The translations under genes were made by a program, and so were the position numbers. The notes beneath the pieces are model-generated. The model did no database searches and had not been told where the DNA came from. It was given only the letters and a program-made list of their open reading frames with translations. From contig JAFEAP010000028.1 of NCBI GenBank assembly GCA_018266355.1, forward strand, positions 1 through 41,699: a DNA stretch of 41,699 bases. Direction: 5' to 3'. This document shows, in pieces, positions 23,821-31,245 of the stretch (position 1 is the first letter of the stretch; every line of letters begins with the position of its first letter). This stretch comes from Bdellovibrionales bacterium. Lineage in GTDB: Bacteria; Bdellovibrionota; UBA1018.

Positions 23821-24771
23821 CTACTTCGCCAGGACCGCCTCGAGCTTGTCGAACGATCCGGTCCACCCCGCGGTCATGCCGCCGCGGGCCTCGCGGAACA
23901 TCGCGCGTTCGGCCTCGGTCGCCTTTCCGTAAGGTTCCCACCGCACGGTCACGCGGGTGAGGTTCTCGCCCTCGCTCTCGAACCGAACGTTCGTGAGCAT
24001 CGTCTCCGGCCAGAGCGGCGCGTGCGGATGCCGGGACATGTTCCCGTGCTCGTCGCTGAACTCCTGGGTGTAGCGCATGAGGTGGACCGGCGAGATCTCG
24101 AGGTACTTCACCTTCCCCCACATCGTCGTTTTCCCGTCGGTCATGTTGTAGAAGATCTCGCTGCCCGGACGAAGCTCTCCCCGGACCACGTTCATCGAAA
24201 AACCGGTCGGCGGCAGCCACTTCGCGAGGTGCTCCGCTTTCGACCACATCTCGAAGACCTTCGCGATCGGCGCCTCGAAGCTGCGATTGATCACGAAGAG
24301 ATCCTTCTCGCCGTTCCGGTCGCCGAGGTATTCGGCCAGCCGGTCCCACGTCGAATTTCCGTTCGCCGACTTGATGATCTTCTTCGTCTGCTCGAGCGCC
24401 TCGGGCGACGGCATCGTCATCGTCATCTCCATCTTCGTCTTTCCGCCCTTCACTTCCTCGAAGGTGACGGTGACTTGGAAAAGCGGGGGCCGGTCTTCTC
24501 CGCCGCCGTGATCGTAGACGAGCCGCGAGTGCTTCTCGACCTCGTGATAAACCGTCTTGTTCTCCCACGTCGTCCCGTCGGGGCCGAACATCGTGTATTT
24601 CCAGAATCCTCCGGCGCGAAGGTCCTTCGCGTGGGTCTTGATCGTGAATCCGCGGGGTCCCCACCACTGCGCGGCTTGTTCCGGGTCGGCCCAGGCGTCC
24701 CAGACCATCTTCACGGGAGCGTCGTAGATGCGGATCAGGTGGAGGGAGTTCGGTTTATCTTTTGCGGCCAT
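23821..24771 (-). CDS. tandem SRPBCC/AHSA1-domain protein
   Basis: The 316-residue protein has two Aha1-C-like (START-fold) domains, about 8-150 and 158-314. The first shows VWDAWADPEQAAQWWGP and the second VFEMWSKAEHLAKWLPP, the typical helix before the ligand cavity. These domains bind hydrophobic ligands. The start overlaps the upstream ArsR gene by 17 bp, an arrangement common for ArsR/SRPBCC pairs, and indicates co-transcription. The ligand is unknown. Confidence 0.9.
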   Translation of the reverse strand: MAAKDKPNSLHLIRIYDAPVKMVWDAWADPEQAAQWWGPRGFTIKTHAKDLRAGGFWKYTMFGPDGTTWENKTVYHEVEKHSRLVYDHGGGEDRPPLFQVTVTFEEVKGGKTKMEMTMTMPSPEALEQTKKIIKSANGNSTWDRLAEYLGDRNGEKDLFVINRSFEAPIAKVFEMWSKAEHLAKWLPPTGFSMNVVRGELRPGSEIFYNMTDGKTTMWGKVKYLEISPVHLMRYTQEFSDEHGNMSRHPHAPLWPETMLTNVRFESEGENLTRVTVRWEPYGKATEAERAMFREARGGMTAGWTGSFDKLEAVLAK

Positions 24772-25126
24772 TTTTCTTTCCTTTCGTCGGGGTCTTCTTC
24801 GCGGCTTGGACGGTCTTCAGGTACTCGCCGAGCCGATCGAAACTTTCTTCCCAGATCTCGCGGTACTGCTCGATCCAGTCGAGGGCGTGTTTCAACCGCT
24901 CTCCTTCCAGCTTCCGGGGGCGGCGCTGGGCGTCCTTCGATTGGGTCACGAGTCCGGCTCGCTCGAGCACCTTTAGGTGCTTCGTCACCGCGGGCAGGCT
25001 CATCTCCTTCAAGAACGGCTCCGCCAAATCGTTCACCGTCGCCTCGCCCTTCGAGAGTCGCACGAGCATCGCCCGGCGGGTCGGATCCGCGAGCGCGGCG
25101 AACGTTCGGCTGAGGGAATCGTCCAT
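24755..25126 (-). CDS. ArsR-family winged-helix repressor of the SRPBCC operon
   Basis: The 123-residue winged helix has the features of this family: FAALADPTRRAMLVRL, recognition helix SLPAVTKHLKVLERAGLV and wing SKDAQRRPRKL. No metal-binding cysteines are present, so it is not a metal sensor of the classical type. SRPBCC-linked ArsR proteins are common, and their signals are mostly unknown. A strong AT-rich palindrome lies 28 bases before the start and probably is its operator. Confidence 0.92.
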   Translation of the reverse strand: MDDSLSRTFAALADPTRRAMLVRLSKGEATVNDLAEPFLKEMSLPAVTKHLKVLERAGLVTQSKDAQRRPRKLEGERLKHALDWIEQYREIWEESFDRLGEYLKTVQAAKKTPTKGKKNGRKR

Positions 25127-25153
25127 TACTCACCTCTTTTTCTACGAGCGAGT

Positions 25154-25189
25154 TTAATTAACTCACTAGTTAATTAACTTATAGGTTAA
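25154..25189 (-). promoter_or_regulatory. palindromic operator of the ArsR/SRPBCC operon
   Basis: TTAATTAACT (25154-25163) and AGTTAATTAA (25168-25177) form a perfect 10-bp inverted repeat with a 4-bp spacer. A second, smaller one (TTAAC, 6 bp, GTTAA) overlaps at 25174-25189. The AT-rich block stands out sharply in this GC-rich DNA and lies just upstream of the ArsR start, where promoter and operator are expected. Confidence 0.75.
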
Positions 25190-25307
25190 ATTAAAGCGAA
25201 AGGGAAGAGGAAAATTAACGCCTCAAGCCTCCGGAATCACGGAAGAAAATGCGCCGCGGCGGCGCTTTCGACTTCCTCCCCCGCAGCCGCTTCGTTATGC
25301 CTAGGGC

Positions 25308-25649
25308 ATGAAGACGCTCATCGCCCTCCTCGCGCTCGCCGCTCCGACATTCGCTTCCGCCGGCCAGGTCCTCTTCTCATGCGACTTCGCGGGCTACGAT
25401 TCGATCGCCGACATCCAAGTGAAATCGACCGGCGACGGCGCCCGGATCGAGATCTATCTCCTCGGCGAAACGGGCCCGGCCTACGCGCTCACTTTCGAGG
25501 CGGAAACGATCGGCGACAAGATCGACCTCGGCGGCTTCAATTACCTCAACGACACGGTCGCGCCGCGCCTCGAAAAAACCGGCGACCGTTGGTTTTTCCT
25601 CACCGACGACGGCGTCCGCCGGCCCGTCCGATGCGGCCTCCTGCGCTAG
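25308..25649 (+). CDS. small exported protein of unknown function
   Basis: The 113-residue protein has a signal peptide, MKTLIALLALAAPTFASA, cut before GQ. The mature part is a compact strand-rich domain with two cysteines (FSCDFAG and VRCGLL) that may pair. No family is recognised. A hairpin GCGCCG/CGGCGC followed by TTTC lies upstream (25251-25268). The kinase gene follows 51 bp downstream. Confidence 0.65.
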   Translation: MKTLIALLALAAPTFASAGQVLFSCDFAGYDSIADIQVKSTGDGARIEIYLLGETGPAYALTFEAETIGDKIDLGGFNYLNDTVAPRLEKTGDRWFFLTDDGVRRPVRCGLLR

Positions 25650-25700
25650 AGCCCCCGCTTCTTTGTTTGGGAGTACGCCGGCCCGAGTTAGTCTAGGGGC

Positions 25701-27938
25701 GTGAACGCCCGCGGTCTGATTCCTCTCTGCCTTCTCGTCCTCGTCGGGATCCTTCCCGCGCGTGCGGCGGATAAGCTCACCCTCCAGCTGCGCTGGTACC
25801 ACCAGTTCCAGTTCGCGGGCTATTACGCCGCCCAGATGAAGGGCTATTATCGCCAAGCCGGCGTCGACCTCGAAATCCTCGAAGGCCGTCCCGGTCTCCC
25901 GCTCCGCGACTTCGTCCTCGATGAACCCGGGCGGATCAGCATCGGCGGCTCGGGCCTCATCCTCGATTACGCGCGCGGACAACCGGTCGTCATCCTCGAA
26001 CCGATTTTCCAGCACGGCGCCGACGTCCTCATCTCGCTCGAATCGCGCGGGATCCGTACGCCCGCCGACCTGATCGGCAAGACGGTCGCGGATCGGCTCG
26101 TTTCCGTCGATCCGTTCCCGGGTTTCCGGGGCGCCCTTCTGCGCGAGGGATTGAATCCCGACCAGGTAAAATGGATCTCGAACACCTGGAACGTCGACGA
26201 CTTGCTCAGCGGAAAAGTCGACGCAATGTCGGCTTACGTCACGACCCAAGTCCAGGAGCTGAAACGCCGCGGGATCCCGATCCGGACGCTCAGCCCCCTC
26301 GATTATGGGATCGACCTTTACGGGGACGTGCTTTTCACCTCGGCCGAGACGGCAAGGCTTTTCCCGAAGGCGCTCCGCGGCTTCGAACAGGCGACGGCCC
26401 GCGGGTGGATCTACGCGTTCGAGCACCCCGAAGAAATCATCGACGCGATCGAAAAGATGCCGACCCGTCGGTCGAAACCGCTGCCGCGCGATCTTTTCGT
26501 CGAAGAAGCGCGGGAGACCCGTAAACTCGTCGAGCCGGATTTGATTCCGATCGGATACTCGAACCCCGGACGCTGGGAACGCATCATCGAGCTCTACAAG
26601 AAGATCGGCGTCCTTCCTCCGGGCGACCTCGATACCGGCGCGCTTTTCTTTCCCGACGAAGGTCAGGAACGGACGAAGCTGATCCGCCGGCTCCTCCAGA
26701 TCCTCGCGCTCCTCACCTTCCTCGGCAGCATCGCCGCGATCTGGATCCTCCTCCTTCGGCGCCAGGTCGCGAAGAAAACCCAAGCGGTGCAGGAAGCCAT
26801 GCGGCGGGCGATGGACCAGCAAGCCGACGCGGAACGATCGAACCGCGTGAAGAGCCTCTTCCTCGCGAACATGTCCCACGAAATCCGCACGCCGCTCACG
26901 GCGATCCTCGGCTTCTCGGAACTCCTGCGGAAGGACGACCTCTCGGCCGAGGAACGCGCGAACTACCTGCGGACGATCGAACGCACCGGCCAAAGCCTCT
27001 CGACGATCCTCAGCGACATCCTCGACCTCTCGAAAGTCGACGCCGAACGCCTCGAGATCCGGCCCGCGCCGGTTTCGCTCCGCGCGCTTCTCTCCGATGT
27101 CGAAGCCGTGCTCCGACTTCGGGCCGAGCCGAAGGGCATCGCGCTCGAGTTTCGCGTCGAGGATTCCGTTCCGGACCGCATCCTGACCGACGGCATCCGT
27201 TTGAAGCAGATCGCGTTAAACGTCGCCGGAAACGCCGTGAAATTCACCGAGCGCGGGACCGTCACCGTAATCGCGACCTCCGCGGGCGAAACGCTCGACC
27301 TTCGCGTCGAGGACACCGGTCCCGGGATCGCCGAGGCCGATCGCTCGAAACTTTTCGAGAGCTTTTCCCAGGTCGATTCCTCGATCCGGCGGTCTTACGG
27401 CGGCACCGGGCTCGGACTCGCCCTTTCGCGCAAGCTCGCCCGACTGCTCGGCGGCGACGTGGAACTCGAGTCGAGCGTGCCGGGACGCGGTTCGGTTTTC
27501 CGCGTTCGCGTCTCCGCGCCGCCCGTCGCGAGCGAACGCGCGACGGATCCGTCTTCGACCGGGCCGCTCCCCGGTCTCGGCGGCAAGCGCATTCTCGTTG
27601 TCGACGACTGCGAGGATAACCAGACGCTCGTGCGGATTTTCCTCGAAAAGGCGGGCGCGACGGTGCGCTTCGCGAACCACGGCGAAGAGGCGCTCGCCTT
27701 GGCCGCCGAGGAAGTCTTCGACCTCGTCTTCATGGACGTTCAGATGCCGGTGATGGACGGCTACGCGGCGGCCACCGCCATGCGGGAACGGGGCCTCCGT
27801 TTCCCGATCATCGCTCTCACCGCGAACGCGATGCAGGAAGACGCCGAGCTTTACCGGCGATCGGGATGCGACGCTTTCCTCGCGAAGCCCGTGCGCCAAG
27901 CCGAACTTCTCGAAGCGGCCGCACGCGCGCTCGGCTGA
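25701..27938 (+). CDS. hybrid histidine kinase with NMT1/THI5-like periplasmic sensor
   Basis: The 745-residue protein has a signal peptide (1-23), then an NMT1/THI5-like solute-binding domain (about 24-320) beginning LTLQLRWYHQFQFAGYYAA. One membrane helix follows (about 332-352), then HisKA with NMSHEIRTP (H393), HATPase (about 495-610; NVAGNAVKFTERG, DTGPGIAEADRS, GGTGLGLALS) and a receiver (about 630-745; phosphoacceptor D679, FMDVQMP). Relatives of the sensor domain bind thiamine-pyrimidine precursors or similar small molecules. There is no HPt domain, so output needs a separate one, such as the HPt protein at 29069. The GTG start has TAGTCT six bases upstream. Confidence 0.93.
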   Translation: MNARGLIPLCLLVLVGILPARAADKLTLQLRWYHQFQFAGYYAAQMKGYYRQAGVDLEILEGRPGLPLRDFVLDEPGRISIGGSGLILDYARGQPVVILEPIFQHGADVLISLESRGIRTPADLIGKTVADRLVSVDPFPGFRGALLREGLNPDQVKWISNTWNVDDLLSGKVDAMSAYVTTQVQELKRRGIPIRTLSPLDYGIDLYGDVLFTSAETARLFPKALRGFEQATARGWIYAFEHPEEIIDAIEKMPTRRSKPLPRDLFVEEARETRKLVEPDLIPIGYSNPGRWERIIELYKKIGVLPPGDLDTGALFFPDEGQERTKLIRRLLQILALLTFLGSIAAIWILLLRRQVAKKTQAVQEAMRRAMDQQADAERSNRVKSLFLANMSHEIRTPLTAILGFSELLRKDDLSAEERANYLRTIERTGQSLSTILSDILDLSKVDAERLEIRPAPVSLRALLSDVEAVLRLRAEPKGIALEFRVEDSVPDRILTDGIRLKQIALNVAGNAVKFTERGTVTVIATSAGETLDLRVEDTGPGIAEADRSKLFESFSQVDSSIRRSYGGTGLGLALSRKLARLLGGDVELESSVPGRGSVFRVRVSAPPVASERATDPSSTGPLPGLGGKRILVVDDCEDNQTLVRIFLEKAGATVRFANHGEEALALAAEEVFDLVFMDVQMPVMDGYAAATAMRERGLRFPIIALTANAMQEDAELYRRSGCDAFLAKPVRQAELLEAAARALG

Positions 27939-27944
27939 GCGACG

Positions 27945-28142
27945 TCAGACTCCGCCCGGTCGCGGCGTGTTCCACATCCCGAGCGCGAAACCGATGAGCA
28001 GCACCGGTACGATCACGAGCGCGACGAACGGAACGAAGACGGTCGCGACTCCGGCGACGAGCAAGGCGAAGATCCAAAGAAACGCGCCCGGTTGCCAAAA
28101 TCCCGGCGGCGGCGTCTCGGTCGGAAGGCGTTCCGGTTCCAT
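27945..28142 (-). CDS. small membrane protein with two helices
   Basis: The 65-residue protein has a short Pro-rich N-terminus and one long or two short hydrophobic helices (AFLWIFALLVAGVATVFVPF and ALVIVPVLLIGFALGM). ATG 28142 has an excellent AAGGAGG eight bases upstream. It ends six bases from the stop of the convergent kinase gene. No function is recognised. Confidence 0.7.
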   Translation of the reverse strand: MEPERLPTETPPPGFWQPGAFLWIFALLVAGVATVFVPFVALVIVPVLLIGFALGMWNTPRPGGV

Positions 28143-28205
28143 GACGAACCTCCTTCTCTCCTTAGAAATGCAATCCAGGTGCCGGGACGCCGGTCCCAAC
28201 CTACC

Positions 28206-28916
28206 TCAAGCGGCCTTGGAACCCGCGGAGGGGAGTAGGCCTAGTCGATACCCTTCGCCGGAAACGGGCTCGATGGCGATCCCGCAGCCGGCGATTTTCC
28301 GGCGAAGCGCAGAGACGTGGGTGTCGACGGTTCGATCGATCACCTTCACTTCGGTGCCCCACACGAGCTCGAGGATCCGCTCCCGAGAGAGCACGCGGTC
28401 GACGTTTTTCGCGAGTTGATAGAGGATCTTGAACTCGGTCCGCGTGAGCGGAAATTCCCGACCGTCGTCCTTCCGACGCGCCCGCATCTCGGACAAGTCG
28501 ACCAGGATTCCGCCGATCTCGAGGACGATTTTCCCATCGTCCTGGGCGACGCGCCTTTTCAACCGGTATTCGACTCGCGCGCGGAGCGCGACCGGGTGAA
28601 AAGGCTTCGCGATGAAATCCTCGGCCCCGAGCGAAAACCCGGTCACGACGTCGGAGGCTTCCTGCTTACCGGTGAGAAAGATGAAAGGCGCATCGTTCAA
28701 ACGCGGGTCGCTCTTGAACTCCTGGCAGAGCGTGAATCCGTCCCCGTCCGGCAGTCCGACATCGAGCACGACGAGGACAAAGCGGCCGTCGCCGACGGCG
28801 GACCGGGCCTCGGCGACCGAGGCGGCGAAATGGAGCGGGTGACCGAGCGGCGCGAGCGCGCGACGGATGAGCAGCTGATATTCCGGCGAATCTTCGACGA
28901 CCAAGATGCCCCTCAC
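28206..28916 (-). CDS. OmpR/PhoB-family response regulator
   Basis: The 236-residue protein has an N-terminal receiver (1-120; E8/D9, phosphoacceptor D52 in VLDVGLPDGDG, K105) and a C-terminal winged helix (about 130-228; LTRTEFKILYQLA, VIDRTVDTHVSALRRKI, GYRLG). The GTG start at 28916 has AAGGGG seven to eight bases upstream. No cognate kinase lies in the same operon; the neighbours on both sides are hybrid kinases. Three 11-bp direct repeats in the intergenic region (29021-29053) look like its binding site. Confidence 0.95.
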   Translation of the reverse strand: MRGILVVEDSPEYQLLIRRALAPLGHPLHFAASVAEARSAVGDGRFVLVVLDVGLPDGDGFTLCQEFKSDPRLNDAPFIFLTGKQEASDVVTGFSLGAEDFIAKPFHPVALRARVEYRLKRRVAQDDGKIVLEIGGILVDLSEMRARRKDDGREFPLTRTEFKILYQLAKNVDRVLSRERILELVWGTEVKVIDRTVDTHVSALRRKIAGCGIAIEPVSGEGYRLGLLPSAGSKAA

Positions 28917-29020
28917 GGTTCATCCCCTTCTTCTTTCTTTTCGGCGGTTCGGGCACGCAAGATGAGTCCGTTAACCTGGGCAAGTCCTTGATATTTAAAT
29001 CGAATAAAATCGAGAAATCT

Positions 29021-29053
29021 TCACCCCGTCCTCATCCCGTCTTCACCCCTCGG
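29021..29053 (+). promoter_or_regulatory. three 11-bp direct repeats, likely OmpR/PhoB-type box
   Basis: TCACCCCGTCC, TCATCCCGTCT and TCACCCCTCGG begin at 29021, 29032 and 29043, exactly 11 bp apart. That is the spacing at which OmpR/PhoB winged helices bind in tandem. The block lies between the OmpR-type regulator and the HPt gene, about 25 bp before the HPt start. Confidence 0.65.
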
Positions 29054-29068
29054 TAGGAAAATGACGGA

Positions 29069-29437
29069 ATGGACACCTCCCTCGCCGAATCCCCCGTCTT
29101 TCACGCTCCCGCCCTGGCCGAACTCCGCGCGCTCGAAAAGGACCGATTCACCTTCGGATTGGTCGACGAGCTCTTAGCGATGTTCCTCCGGTCGACCCCG
29201 ACTCGGATCGATCGCATCCTCGTCTCCCTCCGCGACCGCGATTTCGCGCGCGCGAGCCAAACCGCCCACATTCTGCGCTCGTCCGCCTCCGCCCTCGGCG
29301 CCGTCCGGTTCGCGAGGGTCTGCGAGCGCTTCGGCCGCCTTTCCCTCGCCGACACCGCCGCGATCGAAAGCTGGGCCGGCGACCTCCACCGCGAGTTCGC
29401 GGAGGTACACCGGGTGTTTCGTGAACTGGCTGCCTGA
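29069..29437 (+). CDS. stand-alone HPt (histidine phosphotransfer) protein
   Basis: The 122-residue helical protein carries the HPt motif AHILRSSASALGAVRF, with phosphorylatable H67. HPt proteins shuttle phosphoryl groups between receivers. The receiver gene nine bases downstream is its likely partner, and the NMT1-type hybrid kinase that lacks an HPt is a plausible donor. TAGGAAA lies ten bases before the ATG. Confidence 0.9.
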   Translation: MDTSLAESPVFHAPALAELRALEKDRFTFGLVDELLAMFLRSTPTRIDRILVSLRDRDFARASQTAHILRSSASALGAVRFARVCERFGRLSLADTAAIESWAGDLHREFAEVHRVFRELAA

Positions 29438-29446
29438 GGGGGAAAA

Positions 29447-29845
29447 ATGAAACCTCGAGTGCTCGTCGTCGAAGACGCTCCCGACCAAATGCTCCTCATC
29501 CGCGCGACGCTGAACGGCGACTTCGAACTCGCCTTCGCGGCGACCCTCACCGAGGCCCGCTCCGAACTCGCGGCGGGGCGAACCGATCTCGTCCTCCTCG
29601 ATTCGAATCTTCCCGACGGGAACGGCTTCGATTTTTGCGCCGAACTCTCCGGCCAGGACCGGGTCGCCGCGGCGGGGGATCCTCCCGTCGTCTTCCTGAG
29701 CGGATTGAAGGATGCGCCCGACCGGATCCGCGCTTTCCGCGCGGGCGCCTCGGACTACCTCACGAAGCCTTTCCATCCCGCCGAACTCCGCGCCCGCGTC
29801 GCCGCGCGGATCCGGAGGGAACGGGAACGTTTTTCCTCGGCGTAG
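29447..29845 (+). CDS. single-domain response regulator
   Basis: The 132-residue protein is a receiver only: V-V-E-D at 7-10, phosphoacceptor D52 (VLLDSNLPDG), Ser/Thr in FLSG and the conserved Lys in LTKPFHP. Its sequence is close to the receiver half of the OmpR-type regulator at 28206 (EDxPxxxLLIR, LPDGxGF, KPFHP), which suggests duplication. GGGGG lies four to five bases before the ATG. It is co-transcribed with the HPt gene. Confidence 0.93.
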   Translation: MKPRVLVVEDAPDQMLLIRATLNGDFELAFAATLTEARSELAAGRTDLVLLDSNLPDGNGFDFCAELSGQDRVAAAGDPPVVFLSGLKDAPDRIRAFRAGASDYLTKPFHPAELRARVAARIRRERERFSSA

Positions 29846-29859
29846 CGAGCGCCGATTCC

Positions 29860-30555
29860 CTAAGTCGCGAGCCAACTCCGCACGCGTTGGAGGATTTCCA
29901 CGTCGACGCCGTCGAACTCCGCGTAGGTCGTGTAGACTTTCGCCGTCGGATCGAGGTCCGAGGAAACCACGGCGACGAGCGCCTCGCCGTCCGGCATACC
30001 CGCCTCGGCCAAGACCGCCGACCGGAGTTTCATCACCGTCCCTTTCGGCACGAGGGAACTCGTCCGGAACCGGATTCCGAGTTCGTCGATCTCCGAGATT
30101 TTCACGTCGAACTCGACCTTGCCGCCGGCGCTGCCCCTCGGGAGTTCGTGAAACTTCGGCTTATGCTCGAGGATGAGATCCGTCTCGATGAACCGCGAGA
30201 GTTTCGCGGACAGGAACGTCCGGTCGAGAGGCTTGAGAAGGAAGTCGCTCGCGCCGAGTTCGATCGCGTGGGCGACGGCCTCGGTTCCGCGAACGCCGGA
30301 GACGACGAGGATCGGCTCCTTCAGGCCGCGCCGATGGCGGAGTTCGTGGATGACATCGAATCCGCTCTGGGCGCCGAGCTGGAGATCGACGAGGTAAAGG
30401 TCCGGTTTGAACTTCTCGATGCACTCGTAGAAATCTTCGAACCGGTCGACGCCCACGAACCGGAAACCGAGGCGCTCGAGGACGATTTCCATCCCTTTTC
30501 GGAAATCGTGATCGTCTTCGATCGCGAGCAGGACCGGTTTCAACCGCTGGTTCAT
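29860..30555 (-). CDS. response regulator with PilZ-like output domain
   Basis: The 231-residue protein has a receiver (1-120; D57 in LVDLQLGAQSG, K109 in LLKPLD) and a C-terminal PilZ-like barrel (about 130-231; VKISEIDELGIRFRTSSLVP). The c-di-GMP motifs RxxxR and (D/N)xSxxG are not intact, so nucleotide binding is doubtful. ATG 30555 overlaps the stop of the preceding REC-PilZ gene by 4 bp, so translation is coupled. It is the last gene of the operon starting with the kinase at 34005. Confidence 0.85.
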   Translation of the reverse strand: MNQRLKPVLLAIEDDHDFRKGMEIVLERLGFRFVGVDRFEDFYECIEKFKPDLYLVDLQLGAQSGFDVIHELRHRRGLKEPILVVSGVRGTEAVAHAIELGASDFLLKPLDRTFLSAKLSRFIETDLILEHKPKFHELPRGSAGGKVEFDVKISEIDELGIRFRTSSLVPKGTVMKLRSAVLAEAGMPDGEALVAVVSSDLDPTAKVYTTYAEFDGVDVEILQRVRSWLAT

Positions 30556-31238
30556 TTTCCGCCCCCGAAAGAAGCGCGGATCCTGGCCGCGAGTTCCCGA
30601 TCGATGCCGACGAAGTCGACTTCGGCGCCGTACTGGCCGGCGTTCAGGTAGACGCCGGACACGGGAGAAACGCAGAGTGGGAGCCGGTCGATCCCGAGCC
30701 GGGACGTGAGTTCGGTCGCGAGCCGAACGCTTTCGCCCGGGGCGAACTTCACGGGCGAGGCGATCCGGCAAGCGACCTCGTTCAGGTGGGTCACCTCCAC
30801 CGCGACCGCCACGGTCGCGCCGTCGATCCCGGGACCGACGGATTTCCGGTAAAACGAAGTCAGTTTGAGAGCCTTGCGCACCTTTTGGAGCATGAGGGTC
30901 GCCCGGAAGGGTTTCAGGACGTAGTCGTCCGCTCCGAGCGAGATCGCGCGTTGGACCGACTCTCGGTCCTTTCGTCCGCTGAGGACGAGCGAAGGAATAG
31001 CCTGGAAGAGCGCGTCGCCGCGGCGGAACTCGAGGAAATCGAAACCCGTCTTTTCTGGCAGTTCGAGATCGACGACGATGAGGTGGGGAACTTTCTCCCG
31101 CGCGAGCGCGATGCCGGCGTCAATGCTCGCGACATCCGAAACGGTCGCGCCGTCGACCTCGAGGATTTTCCGCGCGAGCAACCGCATGTCCGCGGCGTCG
31201 TCGATCACGAGGATGTTCTTGCCGGCCAGCGACGCCAT
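30552..31238 (-). CDS. response regulator with PilZ-like output domain, paralog
   Basis: The 228-residue protein has a receiver (5-120; D57 in VVDLELPEKTG, K109 in VLKPFRA) and a PilZ-like domain (about 125-228; EVTHLNEVACRIASPVKF). As in its neighbour, the RxxxR motif and the closing Gly are missing. It starts seven bases after the hybrid kinase and overlaps the next paralog by 4 bp. The two paralogs share layout but not close sequence identity. Confidence 0.87.
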   Translation of the reverse strand: MASLAGKNILVIDDAADMRLLARKILEVDGATVSDVASIDAGIALAREKVPHLIVVDLELPEKTGFDFLEFRRGDALFQAIPSLVLSGRKDRESVQRAISLGADDYVLKPFRATLMLQKVRKALKLTSFYRKSVGPGIDGATVAVAVEVTHLNEVACRIASPVKFAPGESVRLATELTSRLGIDRLPLCVSPVSGVYLNAGQYGAEVDFVGIDRELAARIRASFGGGK

Positions 31239-31245
31239 ATCCCTC

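Noticed and set aside
25377..26993. A 538-codon minus-strand frame over the NMT1-type kinase gene
   Set aside because: It is antisense to well-defined sensor and kinase domains and has no motif of its own.
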